From: Ariolimax columbianus
Lineage: Eukaryota; Mollusca; Gastropoda; Stylommatophora; Arionidae
Length of the DNA stretch: 64,000 bases
Assembly: GCA_036924085.1 (NCBI GenBank)
Contig: JAVGWX010000005.1
Location: forward strand, 92,883,764-92,947,763
Direction of reading: 5' to 3'
The notes beneath the pieces are model-generated. The model was not told where the DNA came from, did not search any database, and saw only the letters and a list, made by a program, of their open reading frames with translations. Positions 22,804-33,099 of the stretch are shown here, piece after piece; positions within the stretch are counted from its first letter, which is position 1, and each line of letters begins with the position of its first letter. The position numbers and the translations under genes are program-made.

Positions 22804-22806
<3 letters not shown>

Positions 22807-23019
22807 ATGGACACCAATGGCGTTCGGAAAAGAGGGAGACTCAATGAAACACTCAGAAGACCAATCATCCGAGACGGCTCAACTATGGGGCTCAGCACCA
22901 TACAAGATCTTAAAACAGTGGCGTTACACCGTTCCAAAATGGAGATCGTTTGTCTCTACCTTATACGCCGTATTTGGCGCGCAAAGTATCTCTGCCTTAT
23001 ACGCCGTATTTGGCGCGCA

Positions 23020-23022
<3 letters not shown>
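22804..23022 (+). pseudogene. LINE C-terminal tail between two (TA)n tracts (plus strand)
   Basis: Using more than one frame, the plus strand reads NGVRKRGRLNETLRR, then a QDLKTVAL patch, then PKWRSFVSTLYAVFGAQ. This is the order of the C-terminal tail of RTE-like LINEs (G.RKRGRPKETWRR...DR..WR.FV..LCA). The last 36 bp ('ccttatacgccgtatttggc' plus 'gcgcaaa') are duplicated in tandem (22,959-22,990 and 22,995-23,022). It is a different family from the RNase H element and on the opposite strand. Confidence 0.62.

Positions 23023-23061
<39 letters not shown>
23023..23061. repeat. (TA)n microsatellite
   Basis: About 19 TA units after the plus-strand LINE tail. Confidence 0.95.
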
Positions 23062-23064
<3 letters not shown>

Positions 23065-25204
23065 TATGTATATAGTTAAAAATATATTTATATGTGCGTG
23101 TGTACTTTCTGATTATTGAAACTAATACAAAATAAGAGTTGAAAAATACTACTAAAATGTTTTCGTATTTATAAAATTATTGTAACAGAATATGTATGTA
23201 ACTAAAGACACATGTAAGCAATATTTTCTTGTTATCTGGCCGTTCTTAAACCCCTGAAGTTTATGGCATGTCACTCTGAATGTTTGATAAAACTATTTGT
23301 TTGTAACTAACGTTCAGATTCAATGTGGGGTAAGTGGTGTTCTACATTAGTGACTAAATATAATTTTATTATCTCGTGAGTCGATTTGAAACTCGTGAAA
23401 ATGTATGTATTATATGCACACATTGATATAGATATATGTAAGGGAAATCCCCTTCAACTTATCCGTATGGCGAGCCACCAGTGACAAGTGCATTTATTGA
23501 TTATTGTACCTTTTCGATCATCTTAAATATGTATACACATTTGCAAATACGCATGCTTAACCAACTGTACGACTCGACTCTATTACCTTGTACTGATAAC
23601 AGCGGGGCTAGTTATGACTGTTTTGATAAACGTAAATAGTTATTGTTAAAATGTAAATGAGACTTAGTAAAGGATAATATAGAAAAAATCTTGGAACTTT
23701 CTAGAAATAATATAGTAACATTGAAAGCAGTGCATATATATACTTGTATATATTAGAAACGTCACGCATATGTCTAGTTCTAGTTATTGTGCACGTCAAT
23801 GTCCTTTAGAATGAGGTTAGTTCTATTTGATGGAGTTTCTTTACATATTTTGGGGACCGACGACCCGAGGGCTGCCGGACGGACACATGTACGTGGACCA
23901 CCACTTTGGAAAGCTTTGACACTGCCATTGGCGAGGAAGTGTTAGAAAAAATTATATAAGGTTCAGGGATTTTTTAGGTGGGTTGACACTTCAGCTCTTC
24001 TCTGCCTTACTTGTCTTTATTAACGTTCACTCGGGTACCAATTTAAGATAGGGGTGTTCCTTTATTATAAAGAAGATTTCATGATAATCAGCAGCGAATG
24101 GATTGTCGGCCCCGTTATAGGGAAGTACATACTCGTAATATGCCTACAGCATTTTCATGCATATCAAGAAAGACGACTAAAGTGGGTTACCCATGCGTGC
24201 TAGCAGCCTCATTATCTGCTTTAAAAATTGCAATACTGACAACAACTGTAGGAGCAAATAAAATCCTTTTGTTGAACATTCCTGTGAGCATCCGTCAAAA
24301 GTGGAGTCCAAATGCTCCGTTCCGGAAAGGATATTGAAGAGCAAAGATTATTAGGATTAACAATGTGCGTATTTGATGTAATTGGTGTTATGTGAATGTT
24401 AACGGAGCGTGTGGGGTAGAAGATTTGCCGAGCAGCTTGTATACCATCTTCTGACCAAACAGATAAGTGTTCAGAACCACGGTAAGGCACCGGTTTGTGT
24501 CTATGTCCATTCACCTTACGGCTCGAATGTGGGTGCATAAGCTGTCACAGCATCACGACCTTTTTCTATAGTAAGCCTGTCTCAAAACATTGAAAATCAT
24601 TCCCCTTTTCCCTCCAATGTGGAGCATACGGCCCCAACTATAATCTGTAACCGAGCATTTCAGTGGCGGCTTCAATTGCAGTTGTTTTACATTATGAGAT
24701 TTCTAGGCACATGCATATTGCCCTTCAGTCGCGTTTTGCGACATGCTTGGAAAGCTACAGTGCCTGCACACATTTTGTACTCGTGTACTACTAGGTTGCA
24801 GGTAGTAGGCAAATGTACATTTTTTCTAGCTATTTTCGAACTATTTGTACTCAGTCAAAGTAACCTGGTGCACAGAAAAACAAAAAAAACTCGCGCCGTA
24901 TCATAATGTAGTCCTGTTTTTGGGGATGTTTTTTCTTTTTTTCTGGGGTTACTTGGCTCCACCTCTTGACCTTTCGAGCGTCTCCCCCCCCCCCTCCCCC
25001 CAAACCCGCCCAATCCATGACTAGTCCCGCCCGCCAGGTCACGATGACTTGTTCGTGACACACTATGTCTGTGTCATAAGCGTGAGTGACTTGTCAGGAA
25101 CACCAAAGCATGAGTAAAGAGGATTTCAGTGGACAGTACTAGCCTTTTACACCAGATAATTTCGCATGGCAAAAGTAAATCGGAACTGCAGAGGTAGAAC
25201 ATTA
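23062..25204. other. 2.1 kb with no gene seen
   Basis: Unique AT-rich sequence. Frames of 79-105 codons at 24,098-24,337, 24,221-24,538 and 24,619-24,906 overlap on opposite strands and show no recognisable domain. A C-rich stretch lies at 24,985-25,005. Confidence 0.4.
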
Positions 25205-25545
25205 AAAAGTTAATAACCAATCAATTCATCAAAAACCTGTCAGCACCGGGTGGAGCATAGGTCCTCAACAAATACTCGCCAAGTCTTCCTATTATGAGCC
25301 ATCTGAGCCACGTCCTGTTTGCTGCTTTGACATTTGCCTCCAGTTCCCTCTTCAACGAGTGTCTCGGACTTCCTCTACTTCTCTTGCGTTGCGAATTCCA
25401 GAAAAAAGCTTGTCTGGTAATGTTATCCACTAGTTTCCGTAATGTATGGCCTATCCATCGCCTCCTCCATATTTCATAATCCACTGGTATTTGTCCCGTT
25501 TGCCCCGAAACCAACAGTATCACCAAACATTTTCATCATGGGCAA
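25205..25545 (-). pseudogene. LINE C-terminal tail fragment (minus strand)
   Basis: The minus strand reads WRRRWIGHTLRKLVDNITRQ, then a KRSRGSPRHSLKRELEANVK segment. A frame change follows to a WRVFVEDLCST-like ending at about 25,255. It is the same tail type as 9,128-9,360 and 31,126-31,210. The 3' edge is followed by 'gaattgattgg', a degenerate (ATTG) tail. RT is absent, so the copy is strongly 5'-truncated. Confidence 0.72.
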
Positions 25546-25900
25546 AGTGCGACGCATATGAAAACAACTAAAAATCATAACAATAGCGAATGAATAAAGA
25601 TTAAAGTTGAACTTAGAAGAACCTGTTGCACCTAAATTTTAAAAGGTCATCTGTAAAGCGAGCGACAAGTATTTTGCATGTTTAGAACATTGTCTGTAAA
25701 GTTAACGGAAGGTATTGCGCCCCTCCCCTCTTTCTTAAAGCTAGTAGTGAAAATACAGTGCCGGATTAAGATTTTGTAGACCCTAGGCTTTGAGAAAGCA
25801 ATGGCAAACTCCTGAATGCCAGGAAACTAATGACAATCAATACCAATGCTGTCATGCGAGCGATGTTCTACAAAGGAATTGCTACATGATGATAGTGAAA
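25546..25900. other. No gene seen
   Basis: Unique sequence. Confidence 0.4.
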
Positions 25901-25929
25901 CCCTGGGCTACAGATACTGCGAGGCGCAA

Positions 25930-26060
25930 GAACATTCGTGTTCCCCAGATAATGCTAGACCCCAGATAATCCGATGCCCTCATAGAATGCAAGGCCCCCG
26001 GATAATGCGAGGCCCTCAGATACTATGAGCTTCTCATATAATACGAGGCATATAGATTAG
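25930..26060. repeat. Weak ~22-25-bp repeat
   Basis: The phrases 'cagataatgc/gataatgcgaggccc' recur five or six times with heavy drift ('gaggccctcagata', 'aaggcccccggataatgc'). Confidence 0.5.
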
Positions 26061-26750
26061 TTATTACTTTCTCACGTTCCTGTCATCAGACATAGACCAG
26101 ACACATAAAGGTCGTAATTCTTATGACGGCGAAAACAGCACACAACTACGAGTATTCCATTGAAGACACTTTCGTTACTGTTGTCTGGTGTGTCTGTTTT
26201 CCTGGTACTTATATTTCTCATGCTTTTGTTGTCGCTGTAATCATAAATGATTTATTGACTGACCTCTGAGTTTATATTTATGTTGTCATATATGCCGTAG
26301 TTGAAAGTTCCCCCACGGTGTTAAGGGGGTGTCCTATTTCCGTGACAGACAATTCCGGGCCCCGATTGGGATATTTAGCCATCTTCGAACTCATGGGAAC
26401 AGTGAATGCTGACAAAGTTGTCCTTATCGATTACGATGGACGAAGAACACACAGTTGCAAGTTGAACCTGAAGAAAGGATAGTCAGTTGCAACAACATGT
26501 TGGTGGGTTTCAATGGCCGAATCCCTAAACCTTCTTATTGCGAAGCTTATACGTGATCTGAAGGAACCATGGTTAAATCCCAGAGTATCTATCATTAATA
26601 TCGTTTTGTGTTGTGGGCAAAGTATTTTTTGCGTGTTCAAAAGTGCTGGTCTTTCAGATGTTGTCACTATTTTATTTACAATCAAATTCTTCTCCTTCTT
26701 CTTCTGGCTTTCTCCTGTCATGAAAGGTTGGGCTTCAAAACTACCAGTAC
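26061..26750. other. No gene seen
   Basis: Opposing frames of about 90 codons (26,431-26,779) lack recognisable domains. Confidence 0.4.
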
Positions 26751-26754
26751 TGAT

Positions 26755-26880
26755 ATGGCGATTGATAGCGTTTCTCTGATAGCTGGTTACAGTGGCTCCT
26801 CTTACTTGTGTACTTGAGAAAGTCTACCTGGGTCTTCTTGCATATTGTACAATCCGAGACGTTTCGGTAAATTCACCTCT
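26755..26880. repeat. Family X, short diverged copy
   Basis: Contains 'agctggttacagtggctcct' and 'cttac...ccgagacgttt', in the same order as at 11,488-11,520 and 51,636-51,665. Confidence 0.4.
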
Positions 26881-27284
26881 ATGGAGATTAGAGTGTCGAT
26901 CAAACCCACGTTGGTCAGACTGTTCTGTTGGTGTTGTTGGTGGTGTTGTTGTTGTTTTCTGTGTTGTTGTTTTTTGGTGGTGTTATGGTTATTGTTGTTT
27001 TTGAATGCTCACGATAAGTAACATTACTCTATTGTGCGCCCTGAAAAGTGCGTCAGGAGGTAGGTTACAGTAGCTTTCTTCACATTTTGAGAATGGTGGT
27101 GAGGGTGAACCATGGTCTTCTAGGTGGTTGTGTTATGCTTGGCTTCATCTGCGTTTCGCTCACTACCACGGGAAACTTGTCGATCCTTTACCTCGTTAGT
27201 CAGGCTTCCATGAAAACAGCCTCTTTCCATGAATATGTGCTTGGAAGTGAGACGGACGTCTTGGTGATTATATTTTACCTGACC
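26881..27284. other. No gene seen; GTT-rich patch
   Basis: A (GTT/GTG)n-rich patch at 26,928-27,000, then unique sequence leading into the next array. Confidence 0.4.
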
Positions 27285-28090
27285 CTGACTAACATTGTCC
27301 GACCAGTATGTTTTATTTTACCCTGACTAACATTTTCGGTTAGTATATTCTACCTGACCTTGACTAACATTGCCCGTTTAGTATATTCTACCTGACCTTG
27401 ACTAACATTGTCCGTTTAGTATATTCTACCTGACCCTGACTAACATTGTTCGACCAGTATATTTTACCTGACCCTGACTAACATTGTCCGACCAGTATGT
27501 TTTATTTTACCCTGACTAACATTGTTCGTTTAGTATATTCTACCTGACCTTGACTAACATTGTCCGTTTAGTATATTCTACCTGACCTTGACTAACATTG
27601 TCCGTTTAGTACATTCTACCTGACCCTGACTAACATTGTCCGTTTAGTATATTCTACCTGACCCTGACTAGCATTGTCCGTTTAGTATATTCTACCTGAC
27701 CCTGACTAACATTGTCTGTTTAGTATATTCTACCTGACCCTGACTAACATTGTCCGTTTAGTATATTCTACCTGACCCTGACTAACATTTTCCGTTTAGT
27801 ATATTCTACCTGACCCTGACTAACATTGTCCGTTTAGTATATTCTACCTGACCTTGACTAACATTGTCCGTTTAGTATATTCTACCTGATCTTGACTAAC
27901 ATTGTCCGTTTAGTATATTCTTCCTGACCTTGACTAACATTGTCCGTTTAGTATATTCTACCTGACCTTGACTAACATTATCCGTTTAGTATATTCTACC
28001 TGACCCTGACTAACAGTGTCCGTTTAGTATATTCTACCTGACCTTGACTAACATTGTCCGTTTAGTATATTCTACCTAAGCTTGACTAAT
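27285..28090. repeat. 38-bp minisatellite, ~21 copies
   Basis: The unit contains 'gactaacattgtccgtttag' then 'tatattctacctgaccct'. The left end has a variant ('gaccagtatgttttatttta') that appears at 27,301 and again at 27,493, so a group of about five units was duplicated as a block. Confidence 0.94.
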
Positions 28091-28129
28091 ATATCCAATC
28101 AGTATTGTTTGAATGACCATACATTAGTC

Positions 28130-28300
28130 TCCCCTCCCTATCTTGTTCTGTCAATCCAGCTGTTTTTCGTCTTCTTCTCCATCTCCACTCCCTATCTTGT
28201 TCTGTCAATCCAGCTGTTTTTCGTCTTCTTCTCCATCTCCACTCCCTATCTTGTTCTGTCAATCCAGCTGTTTTCCGTCTTCTTCTCCATCTCCACTCTC
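28130..28300. repeat. 54-bp repeat, 3 copies
   Basis: The unit contains 'ccctatcttgttctgtcaat' and 'ccagctgtttttcgtcttct'. 54 bp is 18 codons, so two plus-strand frames of 86-90 codons stay open. I read them as repeat artefacts. Confidence 0.92.
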
Positions 28301-28419
28301 GATTATACCGTTGTCAAAGGTTTTTCAGACACACTTTTCCAATTTACAATTTAAATTTGAATTATTATTCTACCTCGCCGTATGCTTTCAGACGTCAACT
28401 TGAATATATCTAAGGATAG

Positions 28420-28600
28420 CATGGGTTACCCTGAAAGCATGGGTTATCTTGAAAGCATTGGTTATCCTGAAAGCATGGGTTATCTTGAAAGTATGGGTTA
28501 TCCTGAAATCATGGGTTATCCTGAAAGCATGGGTTATCCTGAAAGCATGGGTTATCCTGAAAGCATGGGTTATCCTGAAAGCATACGGTATCCTGAGGCT
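28420..28600. repeat. 18-bp minisatellite, ~10 copies
   Basis: Unit 'gggttatcctgaaagcat'; it is in frame with an 83-codon plus-strand frame (28,382-28,633) whose repeat reads MGYPES. The frame has no promoter, splice context or secretion signal that I can see. A small repeat protein cannot be excluded, but I do not call one. Confidence 0.9.
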
Positions 28601-28635
28601 GTTCGTCAAGCCCTAGAACTTGTCCAGAATTAACA

Positions 28636-29020
28636 TTAGAGTTAATTAAAATATTACTTTCTTATTTAACCGTCCCCTTGTGCCATTATGCGTGACGGTA
28701 GCTGAGGCGTATTCTTGAACCAAGTGTGATACCTCAGTCATTGTATGTCTGCGTTGTTGTACGATTTCTGTTATGTCATTTATCCATCTGGCATTCTATC
28801 GTCCTCGTGCTTGGTAGCCAGTTCACGTAGTGTTGAAATTATGTAGTGGAAGTTGACAAGTTACAGGTTCACGAGACGACCTGACCAAGGTATTTTCTGT
28901 CATGTGTTATACGTGTTACAAGTGGTGGTAAAACATGTTAGCCTCGCGAATGTTTACCAATGTATTGTCAACAATCGTAGAGATAAACATATTATAAACA
29001 CTCTGATAATACATACAGTC
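28636..29020. other. No gene seen
   Basis: Unique AT-rich sequence. Confidence 0.4.
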
Positions 29021-29025
29021 GACAA

Positions 29026-29298
29026 CAGAGCTTATCTGACCAGTATCTGCCTGTCTGAGCTTATCTGACCAGCGTCTGCCTGTCTGAGCTCATCTGACCA
29101 ATGTCTGCCTGTCTGAGCTCATCTGACCAATGTCTCCCTGTCTGAGCTTATCTGACCAGCGTCTGCCTGTCTGAGCTTATCTGACCAGTGTCTGCCTGTC
29201 TGAGCTTATCTGACCAGCGTCTGCCTGTCTGAGCTTATCTGACCAGTGACTGCCTGTCTGAGCTTATCTGACCAGCGTCTGCCTGTCTGAGCTCATTG
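29026..29298. repeat. 29-bp minisatellite, ~10 copies
   Basis: The unit contains 'gagcttatctgaccagcgtc' then 'tgcctgtct'. Confidence 0.93.
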
Positions 29299-29314
29299 TA
29301 AAAAAAATGGCTTG

Positions 29315-29880
29315 GGAATGAGCTTTTCGACATGTGGACAACATGTTCTGTTCATCTTATCTTGTCGACACGCGAACATGTTCTGTTCATCTCTGGTCAA
29401 TATTCGAACAACATGTTCTGTCCATCTTATCTGATCGACATGCGAACAACATGTTCTGTCCATCTAATCTAGTCAACATGCGAACACCTTCTGTCCATCT
29501 AATCTAGTCAACATGTGAACAACATGTTATATCCAATATTTGTAGTCAACATGCAATCAACATGTTCTATTCATCTTATCTAGTCAACATGCGAACAACA
29601 TGTTCTGTCCATCTTATCTGATCGACATGCGAACAACATGTTCTATTCATCTTTTCTAGTCAACATGCGAACAACATGCTCTATCCATATTATCTAGTCA
29701 ACATGCGAACAACATGTTATGTTCATCGTATCTCGTCGACACGCGAACATGTTCTGTCCATCTAATCTGATCGACATGCGAACAACATGTTCTGTCCATC
29801 TTATCTAGTCAGCATGCGAACAACATGTTCTGTTCATCTTATCTAGTCAACATGCGCACATGTTCTGTCCATCTTATTTG
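29315..29880. repeat. 38-bp minisatellite, ~15 copies
   Basis: The unit contains 'tagtcaacatgcgaacaaca' then 'tgttctgttcatcttatc'. It begins about 20 bp after the end of the 29-bp array and shares the 'cttatct' word with it. Confidence 0.92.
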
Positions 29881-30272
29881 GGCTTATTTTATACTGTTGT
29901 TGTTGCATTTTATTTTTCAATTTCACAGTTGCTTTTCCTAAACTTTGAAAACCACTACTGCAATAGCACACCTGGTACTTTTGTTCAAGCTTCCTCTCTG
30001 GAATCATTTATAATGATTATGTGCTTCTTAAAAAATGTATGGATAAGAAAAAGAATGAGTCACAAAGGACTTCCACCGGGCTTGAAGTATTACGGAGTTT
30101 ATTATACTAAGTCTCAGCTATTCTCAGGTTGGATGGCAGGTTCCTACTCATGTTGTTGTCTCCTTTTGTCGCTATGTTGTTTATTTGGCCATGTCACCCC
30201 TTTGTTGCCTTCCCAGTATCATCATTTGGTGACTCTGTCCTTTTCGCCATTTATTTGCTTTTGTCCGTGTCA

Positions 30273-30660
30273 CAATTGTATGTCCTCTCCTTCTCTCAAT
30301 TGTATGTCCTCTCCTTCTCTCAATTGTATGTCCTCTCCTTCTCTCAATTGTATGTCCTCTCCTTCTCTCAATTGTATGTCCTCTCCTTCTCTCAATTGTA
30401 TGTCCTCTCCTTCTCTCAATTGTATGTCCTCTCCTTCTCTCAATTGTATGTCCTCTCCTTCTCTCAATTGTATGTCCTCTCCTTCTCTCAATTGTATGTC
30501 CTCTCCTTCTCTCAATTGTATGTCCTCTCCTTCTCTCAATTGTATGTCCTCTCCTTCTCTCAATTGTATGTCCTCTCCTTCTCTCAATTGTATGTCCTCT
30601 CCTTCTCTCAATTGTATGTCCTCTCCTTCTTACAATTTTATGTCCCCTCCTTCTCTGAAT
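30273..30660. repeat. 24-bp minisatellite, 15 near-perfect copies
   Basis: Unit 'caattgtatgtcctctcctt' plus 'ctct'. The copies are almost identical, so this is the youngest small array here, or one kept uniform by recent conversion. 24 bp is eight codons with no stop in several frames, so open frames of 113-295 codons appear on both strands (e.g. 29,860-30,747 plus, repeat NCMSSPSL). They fit an artefact better than genes. Confidence 0.96.
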
Positions 30661-31120
30661 TGTGTTCCCTTCAAAACATTTGACCATCATTGTAGCTGTA
30701 CTTTTCTGGAAGTCCTCTCTGCTCTATATTATGCACCTTTATTCTGATGATATGTTGCACGTTGCTGTTTAACATAAAGATGATGCTAGCAATAACACAA
30801 GTGTGTAAATGAGTCTTCTACTACATTTTTGAAAGGTTGATGTGTCCTATTCTTTGCTACCTGGTAATAGACAATGCTCACCTTGTTGTCTAGCGTTCGC
30901 TAACTCTAACAGAGCCGTGTACCCATTTACAGTTCGATGACTACATACAAAAAGATTCCTTGAGCCAAATCTTAGTCAGTCTAAACATCGTTTAAACGGC
31001 TTTCATACTTCTCAAATAGCGACTTATTTCACCAAACTTCACATTTCACTGCTCTGTTTGTCTTTCATTACTGTATTTGAACTTTGTCAAATGAACAAAT
31101 AATAATAAATAGAAAACAAA
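30661..31120. other. No gene seen
   Basis: Unique AT-rich sequence. Confidence 0.4.
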
Positions 31121-31121
31121 T

Positions 31122-31210
31122 AATCAATCAATCAAAATCTGTCAGTTCTGTGTGGAGCACATGTCTTCAACAAACACACGCTAAGTCCTCTTGTCCTGGA
31201 CAACTACTAT
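31122..31210 (-). pseudogene. Extreme 3' end of a LINE with (ATTG)n tail
   Basis: Aligns base by base with 25,210-25,290 ('ctgtcag...gtggagcaca..gtc.tcaacaaa.ac.cgc.aagtc'). On the minus strand it encodes a RVFVEDMCST-like ending, then about 20 bp, then a tail of three to four ATTG units ('caatcaatcaat' on plus). Only about 85 bp survive. Confidence 0.62.
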
Positions 31211-31469
31211 TAATAAAACATGCAAATTAAATTCACCAAAAAATGTTAATACTAACATTAACTTGGATGTTTACTTGAACATTCATGTACACAATTAGAT
31301 CTGCTTGTCTTGGAATAAGATGTTTCAATTGTTATTTAGAGAAACTTACGTGGTTTTATCAATGTACCATTTACGTCCCAAGTGAAAGTATAAAGCGACT
31401 CCCACAGTTGGCCTCATTATTTTTTTTTAAAACAGCTGAATATTTGCAGTGGCGGTTTTCATACATGAT

Positions 31470-31560
31470 GAGGTAGCTAGCTCCATAGACAATTATGTTG
31501 AGTCGCTTTTGACGACATAATGTGGTCCAATTCGATTCAGCCCAGGTGCCACTAATGTAA
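31470..31560. repeat. Possible partial copy of family X
   Basis: 'gtagctagctccatagacaat' with 'gagtcgcttttgacgacat' parallels 11,283-11,330. It also contains a B-box-like 'attcgattcagcc'. Confidence 0.3.
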
Positions 31561-31953
31561 TGTAGCTGGATACCAACCGTTTGCTTCCACCTGATATTAA
31601 TATCTGTCAGAAGAATAAACTATATTTGATAAATAGTGTGTTCAGACTAGCTCGCAGTTATCAATACCAACATAACTGTCTTAATGATATGGGATGAAAT
31701 TCCTATGACAATGTACTATGATTATTATGAAAATTACATGTATGCAGTTAGTCAATATCCTCATCAAGTGCCAACTGGCGTAGGTAATAATGGATAGACC
31801 CTACTGCCTGTCACGAGTCTTGTCTATCAATCACGCCATTGACCTTATTCCATGCCACGATGTTAAGACACCCAGTATTGCATGTCTTTAGTCTTCCTGT
31901 ATCCCTTTCCTAGCATTGCCCCCTGCTGTTACAGTACGTTCCGACCATAGTCT
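31561..31953. other. No gene seen
   Basis: Unique sequence up to the SINE insertion site. Confidence 0.4.
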
Positions 31954-31968
31954 CCACATGACGCGTTT
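31954..31968. repeat. Target-site duplication (left), 15 bp
   Basis: CCACATGACGCGTTT, repeated exactly at 32,339-32,353. Confidence 0.93.
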
Positions 31969-32338
31969 CTTCTTCTGCTTCTTCTTCTTCTTCTTCGTTC
32001 GTTCTCAATCTCCCGCTACCAAACCCTGAAAGGGCTTACGTAGCACAATGTAGTCCAGAGAACGGAATGCGTTCTGTCGTAGTTTACAGCTTGACTGCGA
32101 TATTTGCACCTTTCGGTCCAACACATCCGACTTCAGCAAGCATTTTTTGAGTACCGCGTTTGCATTCCCTCTTCGATCCCTTCTCCTTAGCCAGTCTGCC
32201 CTACTGCAGCCTGTTATCCAGGATCACCGCGTGGAGGTGTAGAAGGGTCTTGGCAGCTCTGGTTCGCTGGCACTGACGCTAGCAGTCAGCTATGGGTCGC
32301 TGACTACTGCAGCTCATGCGCTGATCAGCGTCTTGATC
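31969..32338 (-). mobile_element. 365-bp SINE-like retroposon with (GAA)n tail, copy 3
   Basis: A 370-bp insert between perfect 15-bp duplications. On the minus strand it begins GGATCAAGACGCTGATCAGC, equivalent to the start of the 17.7 kb copy, and ends in GAACGAACGAAGAAGAAG with a longer interrupted GAA tail. The two copies differ mostly by single-base changes. That start and end points agree in two independent insertions defines a real element of about 365 bp. No open frame, and no clear Pol III boxes in the sense strand. On the antisense strand 'tggttcgctggc' looks B-box-like but is in the wrong orientation. Confidence 0.88.
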
Positions 32339-32353
32339 CCACATGACGCGTTT
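32339..32353. repeat. Target-site duplication (right), 15 bp
   Basis: Exact copy of 31,954-31,968. Confidence 0.93.
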
Positions 32354-32439
32354 AAAAATGAACATGATTGTCCTGCTCTAATTCGCGCAATCTGTTATCT
32401 TTTAGCATACACCTTCCTCGGCACATTAGCCTCCTATAC

Positions 32440-33066
32440 TGTTCTTAAGATTCTTAATATTCTTTTGTGAAACGGCAATATGGTGTGTAGCTTACTAAAT
32501 AACAATATTTATAATTAAGTCTCTAATAATATTCGTGATATATATAATATGTGAAGTTAAATATATAATAACATGTGCAGTTATATATATATAAAAATAT
32601 GTGAAATTAAATATATAATAATAATATGTGAAATTAAATATATACTAATATGTGTAGTTAAATATATATTAATAATAATATATTAATGTTAAATATAAAA
32701 TTATATGTATAGTTCTATATTATAAAATAAGTGTAGTTAAATATATAATAATATGTGTAGTTAATTATCGAATAATATGAGAAGTTCAATATATAATAAA
32801 ATGGGAAATTAAATATATAATAATATGTGAAGTTAATTGTCTTATAATATGTTAAGTTAAATATCCAATAATATTTTTGATTAAATGTATAATAATATGT
32901 GTAGCCAAATATATAATAATATGTATAATGAAGTATCTAATACTATTAATTCTAAATGTATTTTTTTTAAATTGCGTGCGGCTACGTATGTAATTAAAAA
33001 ATATGTGTAGCTAAATATCTAAAACCGTGTGCAGCTAAATATATAATAATATTTGTAGTTTAATAA
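32440..33066. repeat. AT-rich 23-25-bp array (family AT24), left part
   Basis: The phrases 'taatatgtgtagttaaatat' recur with drift. Unit and orientation match the much longer array at 41,870-45,860. It is broken by the LINE at 33,067 and resumes at about 34,474. Confidence 0.82.
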
Positions 33067-33099
33067 TAGCCAGTGGTCAAGTTTATCATAAGCTGTGTA

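Noticed and set aside
27285..28090. CRISPR-like or regulatory array
   Set aside because: Contiguous 38-bp units without spacers; an ordinary minisatellite.
29860..30747. 295-codon frame on plus and 169-codon frame on minus
   Set aside because: Both are kept open by the 24-bp tandem unit; flanks lack a signal or domain.
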